NCBI RefSeq assembly: GCF_002000085.1
Contig: NZ_MUZU01000002.1
Coordinates: 434,001-498,000 of the forward strand
Length of the DNA: 64,000 nt
Source of the DNA: Pseudocolwellia agarivorans
GTDB taxonomy: Bacteria; Pseudomonadota; Gammaproteobacteria; Enterobacterales; Alteromonadaceae
Direction: 5' to 3'
Part shown: positions 41,456-52,021 of the stretch, piece after piece
Numbering within the stretch: the stretch's first letter is position 1
Layout of the letters: the number at the start of each line of letters is the position of its first letter
Translations under genes and position numbers: made by a program
Notes under the pieces: generated by a model
What the model was told of the DNA's origin: nothing
Databases searched by the model: none
The model's input: the letters and a program-made list of their open reading frames with translations, nothing else

Positions 41456-44281
41456 CTACCAAAGCACGGCATCAATTTCATTTAATAAATACTGCGTAAA
41501 AACGTGAATATCTGGCAGGTCGTGCTTAATAGCATATTCAACGGCAATGGCTTTTTCTGATAGCTCGGTAAAACCAAACATTTGCCCTGCCCCAGCAATA
41601 CGGTGAGCTAAATTAGCGAGCTTTTCGTTGTCGTTATTTTTAAGATGTAAAATTAAGTCTTCTTGTTCTAGCACTAAATTAGAGCGGAATCTCTCAACAA
41701 GGTCAGAAGTATCTATATTTGATACTTTTTCTTCTTGTTCTTTGGCTTTGTGCGAATCACAGCAGTATTTTACTATGGTGTTAATAAATAGCTGCCTTTC
41801 AATAGGTTTTTTCAGATGACCATCAAAACCTAGCGATAGATATTCATCAATTTCATGAGACATCGCATTAGCCGTTAGCGCAACAATAGGTACTTCACAG
41901 CCTTGCTGCCTTAATACATTAAAGGCTTCTATACCATCCATTTCAGGCATTTGAATATCAAGTAGGATCAAACTAGGTTTACTATTTTTATAGTGTTCAA
42001 CAGCTTCTTTACCGTTAAGAGCTGTGAGTACTTCAAGCCCCATAGTTGTTAAAATACGCTCAATAATACGTAAGTTGTCTTCATAGTCGTCAGCTAAAAT
42101 CACTAATCCTTTACAGCTCACGTCATCACTGATTTTAGGTTGATCGAGTACTTGAGTTATTTCAAATTTGTCATCTACCCCAAAACTATAATCACAAGGT
42201 AAAATAAACGAAAATACGCTACCAACGTTTAATTCGCTTTCTACTTTAATTTCGCCCTGCATAATACTCGCAAGTTGCTTAGACAAAGATAAGCCGAGCC
42301 CCGAACCACCAAAGCGTCTGCTAATACTGCTATCGCCTTGGGTAAAGCTTTTGAATATATCTTGTATTTGCGTGTCGCTCATTCCTATGCCGGTATCAGT
42401 AACTTTAAATATCAATTGGTTATTCGATACATAAACGCTTAATTCGACTGAGCCATGTTGAGTAAATTTGATGGCATTAGCACATAAGTTAATTAAAATT
42501 TGTTTTAATCTAAAAGCGTCAAATTTAATAATAAAAGGCGTAGGTAAACGATGAGTAATAATAAAAGATAAGCCTTTTGATTTAGCTTGATCTAAAAACA
42601 TATTAATGAGTTCGATAAAAACACCGTGAAGATCTTGATGATGTAAATCGAGCTCAAGTTTATTTGCTTCTATTTTACTTAAATCTAAAATGCTATTAAT
42701 TAAGTCTAATACATGCAAACTGTTAGAATGAATAACTTTAACTTCTTTAGATAAACATTCGCCTTTTATTTCACCACTTAATATAGCTTCAGACTGCCCT
42801 ATAACTGCTGTTAATGGCGTTCTTATTTCATGGCTCATATTGGCTAAAAATTGACTTTTCACCTGATTAGCTAGCTGTAGTTCTTGTGTTAGCTCGACTA
42901 ATTCTAAGGTTCTTATTTTGATTTTTTTAGCTAACTCTCCTTTTGAACGAATATCTTTTATACGCCTATAAAGGTAAAACGCAGAAATAAAAATAAAGAT
43001 AATAATTACAATCGTAAAATTACGTTCTTGATTGAGTTTTTGTCTTTCAAGCTCTTGTAGTTTTGTTGTTTGTTCAAGGCTTCTTACCTTTTCTTTTAAC
43101 TGTTCCGACTCGTATCTCACTAAGCGCTTGTTGGTTTGATCATTTGTATGTTTATAAAATTCGTTAATATAATCTTGTTGAGTAGATAGCGCTTCTTTAT
43201 TGTTTTTTTGATAAGCGTAAATCAATGAATATAAAGCTAAATTATTATTAATTTGCTGCTGATAATTCATTTTCAAGGCTTTTTCATGGGATAAATCTAA
43301 CTGCGTTAAAGATTCCTCTACATAACCTAAATGAAATAAACCAACCGCTAACTCATATAAAGCACCTACTTCGGCATTTTGATTTTTTGATAATTTAGCA
43401 ACACCTATAGCAGCCTCGGCATAGTTAATAGCAAGGTCGGCTTCCAGTTGTTGATTATACAAATCAGAAAGGTTATTCAGTTGAGCGGCTATATAATAAT
43501 CTCGGTTATTTTTTTGATAGTAGTTGAGGGCTTGTTCTGTGTAATAAAGCGCTTTTTTATATTGTTTAGCATGTTTATAAGAAACCCCTAAATCAGCATA
43601 TGTTGTGGCAATACCATCTTGATCGTTAAGCAGCTGTTTCTGTTCTAACACTTCAAGCAATAAAGTAATTGCGGAGTCATGCAGTTTAAGTCGTAAATAA
43701 AGCTCAGCAATATTGCCGCGAATATCGATTTGATCTTCAATGGTTCCGTAGTTTAAATAAAGTTGTTCTGCTTTTTGATATTGATCTAGCGCGCTGAGCG
43801 TATCGCCCATGGCGGCATACACTAAAGCGATATTATTAAGTAAATTGGCATGTTCTACGGGCATGTCTGCTTGGGTAAAATACTTTAATGATTTTTGATA
43901 AAAATCTAACGCTTCTTGGTTGTTACCTTGGAAGTAATGAATAATACCAATATATTTATTCGCCAGTGCTTCTTCTTTATTTAATTTATTGCTAGAAGCA
44001 AAATACTTAGTTTTTTCAAAAGCCTTTAGCGCTTCGTCGAACTTCTCTTTAGAATAATAAGTAATTGCTTTTGCATGAAGTATTTTGCATTTTTGAATGG
44101 AAGTAAGCTCTTCGTTATTTTCAAGAAGAGTTAATTGATGAACGGCAGAGGCAACATCTTTGATCTTTTCAATTTCATTAATCTTTTGTTCAAGATCATT
44201 TTGAAAAGCGTATCCAGGTATTAAGCTACTTAATAAATAAAGTAGCCCAATAAAAAAATACGCAGTTTGCCTAAAAATCAT
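41456..44281 (-). CDS. Orphan tripartite hybrid sensor histidine kinase with TPR sensor
   Basis: A 941-residue membrane kinase. A signal peptide (about 1-25) is followed by a periplasmic array of tetratricopeptide repeats (about 60-360), a coiled coil (385-418) and one membrane helix (421-438). Then come HisKA with His484 in 'NMSHEIRTPL', an HATPase domain ('NAIKF', 'GIGM', 'GGSGLGLSLS'), a receiver with Asp775 ('LLDIQMPEMDG') and an HPt domain with His893 ('LAHRIAGAGQMFGF'). This is the complete His-Asp-His relay; the final response regulator is not nearby. TPR input suggests sensing through a protein partner. The foldback element lies immediately upstream of it. Confidence 0.93.
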   Translation of the reverse strand: MIFRQTAYFFIGLLYLLSSLIPGYAFQNDLEQKINEIEKIKDVASAVHQLTLLENNEELTSIQKCKILHAKAITYYSKEKFDEALKAFEKTKYFASSNKLNKEEALANKYIGIIHYFQGNNQEALDFYQKSLKYFTQADMPVEHANLLNNIALVYAAMGDTLSALDQYQKAEQLYLNYGTIEDQIDIRGNIAELYLRLKLHDSAITLLLEVLEQKQLLNDQDGIATTYADLGVSYKHAKQYKKALYYTEQALNYYQKNNRDYYIAAQLNNLSDLYNQQLEADLAINYAEAAIGVAKLSKNQNAEVGALYELAVGLFHLGYVEESLTQLDLSHEKALKMNYQQQINNNLALYSLIYAYQKNNKEALSTQQDYINEFYKHTNDQTNKRLVRYESEQLKEKVRSLEQTTKLQELERQKLNQERNFTIVIIIFIFISAFYLYRRIKDIRSKGELAKKIKIRTLELVELTQELQLANQVKSQFLANMSHEIRTPLTAVIGQSEAILSGEIKGECLSKEVKVIHSNSLHVLDLINSILDLSKIEANKLELDLHHQDLHGVFIELINMFLDQAKSKGLSFIITHRLPTPFIIKFDAFRLKQILINLCANAIKFTQHGSVELSVYVSNNQLIFKVTDTGIGMSDTQIQDIFKSFTQGDSSISRRFGGSGLGLSLSKQLASIMQGEIKVESELNVGSVFSFILPCDYSFGVDDKFEITQVLDQPKISDDVSCKGLVILADDYEDNLRIIERILTTMGLEVLTALNGKEAVEHYKNSKPSLILLDIQMPEMDGIEAFNVLRQQGCEVPIVALTANAMSHEIDEYLSLGFDGHLKKPIERQLFINTIVKYCCDSHKAKEQEEKVSNIDTSDLVERFRSNLVLEQEDLILHLKNNDNEKLANLAHRIAGAGQMFGFTELSEKAIAVEYAIKHDLPDIHVFTQYLLNEIDAVLW

Positions 44282-44309
44282 GCCTATACCTTAGTTTTTT
44301 TAAGTTAGC

Positions 44310-44623
44310 ATATACCCGTTACCAATCAAGAGGCTATTTCAGAGTGCTTGAGCGATATCAATTCAAGGCAATGTTTTGTAATAATGGTCGTTCCCTTATA
44401 AAAAGCATTAACGAAGAAGTGATTTTGCTCAAGCGCTTCTTCGATGGGTCTAAAAACAATTTATGCCGCGTTATTAACTTTAGTAAGGGAATAACCATGA
44501 CGTAAACTTAATGCCTTGCATACATGGATGTATGTACTTAGATTTTGTTTGGAACGTAAAATCTGTGCCTAAATTATTTTTAGTTCCCACTGAAACCTGC
44601 ATCTTGAATGATAACGGGTATAT
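44310..44623. mobile_element. 314-bp foldback (MITE-like) element
   Basis: Perfect 12-bp terminal inverted repeats (44310-44321 and 44612-44623) extend to about 25 bp with three mismatches. Internal paired segments continue the symmetry: caaggca 44364-44370 with tgccttg 44512-44518, 44384-44398 with 44484-44498 (13 of 15), and cgaagaag 44412-44419 with cttcttcg 44436-44443. A small hairpin is at 44519-44534. No coding frame is present. Ends of the form TA/TACCCG suggest a TA target, as for Tc1/IS630-type elements. Confidence 0.75.
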
Positions 44624-44654
44624 AACATATTGACCACCTTCAGTAGTAAAAATA

Positions 44655-45494
44655 TTAACTGCTTATGTTTTTTTGTTGATTGAGTAAAAGTTGTTTAATT
44701 TCAGCTAATTCTTTTTCAAGTTTATCTATTTGCGCCCTACTGGCTGGCTGACCTTCTTCACCAGTTTCACCATGAGATTCGGCCCTAAAATTTTCATGCT
44801 CTTTACCCATCACTTCAAGAACCGTTCCTACCATCATATTTAAAAAGATAAAGGCGGTTAAAAAGATAAAGCTTAAATAATAAATCCAGCTCATGGGGTG
44901 TACGGCCATGGTTTCGTACATAACATCGGTCCAATCTTCAAATGTTGCAACTCTGAAAAGTGTTAACATTGAAATAGAAACATCGCCCCATAACACGGAG
45001 TTAATAGCACTAAACATGATGCTACCAACAGCTGCGTAAATATAAAAAATAACAAACATTAATAAAGCGATATAGCCCATTCTTGGGATTGCTTTAAGTA
45101 GTGCGTTAATCAGTAACCTTAACTCTGGCACCATAGACACTAAACGTAATACCCTGAAAACTCTTAATAACCTTGCGAGTAAAACGCCAGAACCACCTGC
45201 GGGGATCAAGCTACCTATAACAATAATGGTGTCGAATATATTCCAACCGCTTTTAAAGAAGTTTCTTTTATCTTTGTAGGTAATAAAACGGATAGATAAT
45301 TCAATAACAAAAAAGATGGTGATACCGTGATCTAAAATAGACAAAATCGTAACAACATCATCAGGCAAGTTATGGGTTTTAGCACCAATCAACAACGCAG
45401 ATATAATAATAACGGCGATAATAGACCATTGAAAAACATTACTTGAGTTAATTTTATGCAAAAAAGTTTGTATTTCGTATAGTGTGGCTTTCAC
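44655..45494 (-). CDS. Bacterial voltage-gated cation channel (NaChBac superfamily)
   Basis: A 279-residue one-domain channel that should form tetramers. Helices S1-S4 span about 20-120; S4 has Arg108, Arg111, Arg114 and Arg117 at three-residue steps. The pore helix and filter read 'TFEDWTD' (184-190), where NaChBac has TLESWAS; the additional acidic residues at positions 187 and 190 resemble engineered or natural Ca2+-selective filters. S6 (about 205-228) leads to a C-terminal coiled coil ('IDKLEKELAEIKQLLLNQ', 256-273). Start is GTG at 45494 after AAGAGA. Ion choice is inferred only from the filter. Confidence 0.9.
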   Translation of the reverse strand: MKATLYEIQTFLHKINSSNVFQWSIIAVIIISALLIGAKTHNLPDDVVTILSILDHGITIFFVIELSIRFITYKDKRNFFKSGWNIFDTIIVIGSLIPAGGSGVLLARLLRVFRVLRLVSMVPELRLLINALLKAIPRMGYIALLMFVIFYIYAAVGSIMFSAINSVLWGDVSISMLTLFRVATFEDWTDVMYETMAVHPMSWIYYLSFIFLTAFIFLNMMVGTVLEVMGKEHENFRAESHGETGEEGQPASRAQIDKLEKELAEIKQLLLNQQKNISS

Positions 45495-45588
45495 TGTTTT
45501 TCTCTTAATTAGCTTATTTAAATAGAATAAATTGAATAGGGTTAAATGAACGATAATACACTTTGTTTACCGCTTATAAATAAAGACT

Positions 45589-46236
45589 TTAGCTTACTAC
45601 GCTATCAGCAACATATGGGTTAGTTTGGCGTTCTTCACCAAAGGTACTCATAGGTCCATGCCCAGGAATAAAGCGTACATCGTCACCCAATGGAAATAAG
45701 TTACTCCGAATTGAGTGTATTAAGGTGGGGTGATCCCCTCTTGGAAAGTCCGTTCTACCAATAGAACCTTTAAATAATACATCACCTACTTGTGCAAGTT
45801 TTGATGCTCGATGGAAGAATATAACATGACCCGGCGTATGACCCGGACAAAAATAAACCTCAAGCTCAATGTTGCCAAAAGTAACGATATCATTTTGATT
45901 TAACCAGCGGTCTGTCTTAAAAAAATCAGCATCACTAAAACCAAAACGTTCTTTTTGTTCTGGAATTAAATCAATCCAAAATTGATCTTCTTTATGTGGC
46001 CCTTCAATAGGTACATTATAGAAAGAAGCCACTTTATGAGTAGCCCCAGCATGATCTATATGTGCATGAGTTAATAATACTTTGGTGAGTTTAAGATTAT
46101 TTTCGCTAATTGCCGATTCAATTAAGGCGAAATCGCCGCCGGGATCAATAACAGCAGCTTCCATGGTTTCATCGCACCAAAAAAGTGTACAATTTTGCTG
46201 GAAAGCCGTCACGGGAATAATTTTAAACTGAAGCAT
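45589..46236 (-). CDS. MBL-fold hydrolase, YcbL/glyoxalase II-like
   Basis: A 215-residue metallo-beta-lactamase-fold hydrolase. Metal ligands are in 'THAHIDHAGAT' (H-x-H-x-D-H), 'CPGHTPGHV', 'GDVLFKGSIGRTDFP' and 'FIPGHGPMS'. The short C-terminal region lacks the glutathione-binding domain of GloB, placing it with YcbL-type II glyoxalases that act on thioesters in vitro. ATG is supported by the family's 'MLQFKIIPVTAFQQNCTLFW' beginning. Single gene. Confidence 0.92.
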   Translation of the reverse strand: MLQFKIIPVTAFQQNCTLFWCDETMEAAVIDPGGDFALIESAISENNLKLTKVLLTHAHIDHAGATHKVASFYNVPIEGPHKEDQFWIDLIPEQKERFGFSDADFFKTDRWLNQNDIVTFGNIELEVYFCPGHTPGHVIFFHRASKLAQVGDVLFKGSIGRTDFPRGDHPTLIHSIRSNLFPLGDDVRFIPGHGPMSTFGEERQTNPYVADSVVS

Positions 46237-46399
46237 ACAACTCGACCTCTACAGGCTAATAACAAACAAAACACATATATTGGGATCAATTACCCTAATC
46301 CAATAGAGAATAAAGAAAGTATTTTACATTATTAATATGTCTATTTTATGTATCTCTATCCAAGATAGATTGCAGGTAAATTAAAGTTGTTATAAGTGT

Positions 46400-46849
46400 T
46401 CAAAGCTCATTAAACTTATCTAACCATTCACTAAAAGAGTCTGATACTTGTGTTACGCTGCATAATCCTTGATCGAAAAACCAAACGGCCGCATCTTTTT
46501 GCTGGCTTACACAATCCGTCTGCTTAAAACAAAACATATTGCCCTTACAGTCAGACGCAAACAAAATATGCCCTTTCTGCATGCCACTCATTTCGTATAG
46601 CTGTGATAACGAATAAACATCTGCCAAACTTAAAAAGTCTTGTACTTCAGAAATATCAGAACCTAAATCACAAATTTTAGTTAATACATTTGGCGTATGA
46701 ACTAAACCATAAGTCGAAATTAAATACTTGTATGAGTCAGGTAAAAAAGCATTAAGTTTAGATTCCAGCTCGTTAATATCTTCAGCTTTAATAGGAACCA
46801 TAGCACTTTTACTGCCCCAATTTTTTACGAATAGATCTATGCTATTCAT
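46400..46849 (-). CDS. SMI1/KNR4 (SUKH) family protein
   Basis: A 149-residue SUKH-fold protein. It shows the typical 'INELESKLNAFLPDSYKYLISTYG' start and a C-terminal 'SDSFSEWLDKF'. Many bacterial SUKH proteins are immunity proteins for polymorphic toxins, but others are housekeeping, and no toxin of a known type is adjacent. The divergent neighbour at 47022 encodes an unknown 434-residue protein. Function not assigned beyond fold. Confidence 0.88.
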   Translation of the reverse strand: MNSIDLFVKNWGSKSAMVPIKAEDINELESKLNAFLPDSYKYLISTYGLVHTPNVLTKICDLGSDISEVQDFLSLADVYSLSQLYEMSGMQKGHILFASDCKGNMFCFKQTDCVSQQKDAAVWFFDQGLCSVTQVSDSFSEWLDKFNEL

Positions 46850-47021
46850 GTGCTAATACTCCAATAAAACAAATAATTAACTCGAGTTAGATGAATAAGT
46901 AGGCGCTAATGTAGCAAAAAATTAAATATAAAACATAAATATACAAAGTAACTTAAGAAATTTATAACCTAGTCGATATCTATAATGACTAGGTAAATAT
47001 GGATCATTAGGGACTTTCAAT

Positions 47022-48326
47022 ATGAAAATTCAAACCACGGCTATTAATCAAACACCAACAATAACCAAAGAAATACTACAACAAGCTAATCAGCAGCCTA
47101 CTACATTAAACATCCTACAAGAAGATACCGTTACGTTTAAAAATGCTAACGGAGAAGAAGTTACCTACAATCTAAAGCCTAACGAAAACCAAAAAGCTTC
47201 TGCCACCGATATTAAACGCGATATGTCGCATTTAGGCCAAAAACATAGCCCGATAAAAGCTGCTATAACTTTATTTATGGATACAGGTGAATATCAATTT
47301 GGCGAATTCAACAGTAAAGCTAAAATAGACGAATATTTTACTATGACAGATAGGTTAGGTATTGAACAACAAGATAAAATGCAATATATGAAACCTAGCC
47401 AAGACTGGTTAGATATTGCAGATAAATTATCAGATAAAGAACTAAATGAGTTTGTTGATTTAATGTATAGCATATCTGAATCTGTTCATTTTGAGCGTAG
47501 AAACAGTGATGAAGTTGAGTTAACTATTTCAAAATTTAATAAGCTAACAAGTGGAGAACTTGGCTCTGCTATTAAGACAATGACACAGCTGAATACTCAA
47601 GCTAATGATTATAAAAAGCCGACAGACACATATAACAATTGGGGTATAACAACAGGTGCAGGAAGTATTTTTACAGGCACTCTTATAGGTGATGCTGGTG
47701 GAGATATATTACGTGATTATAGTAAATTAATGTTCGACTCTGCCTTATCAAAAACAGAACTCAATACCGTTAATGAACACCTATCAGATATGGATTTATC
47801 GGCGGCTAAAGGCTTAATAAGTAGCGTAACATTAATGAAAGGAGAGCCTAAAATGCAATTATTTAGCTTACTTTCTGAGTCTGACAGCAATGAGCTATCT
47901 GCAGTATTTAGCTATATTAATGATTTAATCAACAAACCATATAATGCGACACAATACGACATTGAATTTAGTGACAATACCAAAAGACTCGCTACAGTTG
48001 TAGATCCTGCACTCTCGGAAACAGAACAAACTTATGCCATAGAAAATATTCTTGCTGTTGAAAGTAAAAATGGATTAATGAACACCACTGAATTAACCAA
48101 AAAAGTCAATACAGGCACTTCACAAGCCCAAATAAAAATATGGGACACATTAGCTGAAGAATCGGAAGGATCTTCTAATGCTTTAACCAATAAAAATGTA
48201 AATGCCTTGCTCCAGAGCGTTACCGAAAAAATTGAACTTAAACACAGACAACAATTACAAAACTCTTTTCCTCTATATGTAGAGGCCTACGGACAAATTA
48301 AAACAATAAATAAAGCGCTTAGCTAA
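47022..48326 (+). CDS. Unknown soluble protein, 434 residues
   Basis: I recognise no domain. There is no signal peptide or membrane helix. The first 60 residues are Gln/Thr/Asn-rich and probably disordered ('TAINQTPTITKEILQQANQQ'), while the rest is mainly helical with repeated 'LSDKELNEFVDLMYSISES'- and 'LSESDSNELSAVFSYINDL'-like segments that could be weak internal repeats. A Gly-rich stretch 'TTGAGSIFTGTLIGDAGGDI' lies near 210-230. The ATG follows AGGGAC. A disordered N terminus without signal is compatible with a type III or type VI effector or a flagellum-related protein, but nothing confirms this. Divergent from a SUKH gene. Confidence 0.75.
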   Translation: MKIQTTAINQTPTITKEILQQANQQPTTLNILQEDTVTFKNANGEEVTYNLKPNENQKASATDIKRDMSHLGQKHSPIKAAITLFMDTGEYQFGEFNSKAKIDEYFTMTDRLGIEQQDKMQYMKPSQDWLDIADKLSDKELNEFVDLMYSISESVHFERRNSDEVELTISKFNKLTSGELGSAIKTMTQLNTQANDYKKPTDTYNNWGITTGAGSIFTGTLIGDAGGDILRDYSKLMFDSALSKTELNTVNEHLSDMDLSAAKGLISSVTLMKGEPKMQLFSLLSESDSNELSAVFSYINDLINKPYNATQYDIEFSDNTKRLATVVDPALSETEQTYAIENILAVESKNGLMNTTELTKKVNTGTSQAQIKIWDTLAEESEGSSNALTNKNVNALLQSVTEKIELKHRQQLQNSFPLYVEAYGQIKTINKALS

Positions 48327-48467
48327 AGGCTGTTAATCTTTCAGATTATAGCTATGTTGTTTTGGAAAAAGCGCCCGTTCTATATATTTATAAGATAAAA
48401 AACTTTTTAAAGTTCCTTTTAGTAGGTAAGCTTTCCCTCAGCTAATAACAATCAATTATATTAATTA

Positions 48468-49805
48468 ATGACATCATCAAGAGACTTTTTTCATTCGCGT
48501 TTAGGTTTTGTACTTGCCGCAGCAGGTTCAGCAATAGGTTTAGGTAATATTTGGGGGTTTCCCACTCAAGCGGCTAATAATGGTGGTGGTGCTTTCTTAT
48601 TCGTTTACCTTATTGTTACGCTACTTTTCGCTTTACCTGCCCTTTATGCCGAAATTTATTTAGGTAACCAAGCACAATCAAACCCTGTAAGAGCTTTAAA
48701 AGAAGCCTGTAAAGATTCAGTGCCTAATTTGGGTAAATACATGGGGATTATCGGCTTATGCGGTACGGTAATGATGTTAAGTTTTTACACCATTGTAGCA
48801 GGTTGGATGCTAGCTAATGCCTTATCTCCGCTTGCTGCACTACTTAATTTTTCTGACTTATCAGTATGGTTATCAACATCCAGCACCACACGAAATTTAA
48901 TTTTTACCCCTATATTTTCTTTATTAGGCGCGGCCATTATTCATCAAGGTATTAACTCAGGTATCGAAAAATGGTCGTCGCGCTTAATGCCAGTACTGTT
49001 AGTTATGTTACTTGGATTAATTGTTTATATTTTACAACAGCCAGGTGCAATAGAAGGTTTAAAGGTTTATTTAATACCTGATTTTTCACAAGTTATGGAA
49101 CCTACATTAATCGTATCAGCCATGGGACAAGCTTTTTTCTCATTGTCTGTTGGTGTTGGCGGCATGATGGTTTATGGCTCGTACATGAAAAAAGATCATG
49201 ACATTGGCAAGCTAGTGCTTTCGATCGCCTCGTTAGATATGTTTATTGCTTTTATGGCTGGCTTGTTAATTATTCCTGCCCTTTTTGTTGCTCAACATGC
49301 AGGTTTTGAGGTATTTAATGAAGGTAAATTAATTGGCGAAGGACAATTAATATTTAATATTTTACCTCAACTATTTTCAAGCATGGGTTCAATAGGTTTA
49401 TTTGTTTCATTCGCATTTTTCTCTTTGTTATCAATTGCTGCGCTTACCTCAACTATTTCGTCTATTGAAGTTCCCGTGTCTTATTTAGTTGAAGAAAAAA
49501 GTAAATCAAGAAACAGTGCAACATGGCTTGTTTCACTTGTAGTGCTTTCGGCAAGTTTATTGATTATCGCTTTTTTTGACACCTTGTTCGGCTTAGTAAT
49601 ACAGGTACTTACTACCATTTTACAACCGTTAAGCTGTTTGTTTTATTTTATAGTGGTGGGCTGGTTATGGAAACGCGGTAATAAACTCGTAGCAACAAAC
49701 CAACAAAATCACAGTAAATGGCTAGCCTTATGGGGCAATTATTTACGTTATTGCTGCCCTATTTTATTAACCATTGTATTTATTAACGTAGCCATTCTTA
49801 ACTAG
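48468..49805 (+). CDS. Sodium-dependent transporter (NSS/SNF family)
   Basis: LeuT-fold Na+-symporter of 445 residues with about eleven helices. 'RLGFVLAAAGSAIGLGNIWG' and 'NNGGGAFLFVYLI' in helix 1 form the Na+ and substrate site, and 'AFFSLSVGVGGMMVYGSYM' is in helix 6. The trimmed C terminus is common for bacterial members. Amino acids such as Trp, Tyr or Ala are usual substrates; this one cannot be predicted. It ends near a weak hairpin. Confidence 0.93.
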   Translation: MTSSRDFFHSRLGFVLAAAGSAIGLGNIWGFPTQAANNGGGAFLFVYLIVTLLFALPALYAEIYLGNQAQSNPVRALKEACKDSVPNLGKYMGIIGLCGTVMMLSFYTIVAGWMLANALSPLAALLNFSDLSVWLSTSSTTRNLIFTPIFSLLGAAIIHQGINSGIEKWSSRLMPVLLVMLLGLIVYILQQPGAIEGLKVYLIPDFSQVMEPTLIVSAMGQAFFSLSVGVGGMMVYGSYMKKDHDIGKLVLSIASLDMFIAFMAGLLIIPALFVAQHAGFEVFNEGKLIGEGQLIFNILPQLFSSMGSIGLFVSFAFFSLLSIAALTSTISSIEVPVSYLVEEKSKSRNSATWLVSLVVLSASLLIIAFFDTLFGLVIQVLTTILQPLSCLFYFIVVGWLWKRGNKLVATNQQNHSKWLALWGNYLRYCCPILLTIVFINVAILN

Positions 49806-49820
49806 CTTGAGTAATAGTAC

Positions 49821-49849
49821 TAGGCGTTTCATTTAATCTGATACGCCTA
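49821..49849 (+). terminator. Hairpin after the NSS transporter
   Basis: Stem taggcgt/acgccta (49821-49827 and 49843-49849) with a 15-nt loop, 16 bp after the stop. The T content downstream is modest. Confidence 0.5.
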
Positions 49850-49914
49850 TCTCCTTATATTTTACTAATTAATCATATTTATGATTGCTTGCACCTATGC
49901 ACTTGCTAAAATAG

Positions 49915-51984
<2,070 letters not shown>

Positions 51985-52021
51985 CTTACTAATAATAAAA
52001 CATAAAAGGACAGCTTTTATT

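Noticed and set aside
44310-44623. Possible tRNA, small RNA gene or CRISPR in the foldback element
   Set aside because: No cloverleaf with anticodon arm, no regular spacer-repeat pattern; the symmetry is that of terminal inverted repeats.
46355-46369. Short palindrome tctatc-caa-gataga upstream of the MBL gene
   Set aside because: Six-base arms in AT-rich DNA are expected by chance, and no T tract or promoter relation is evident.
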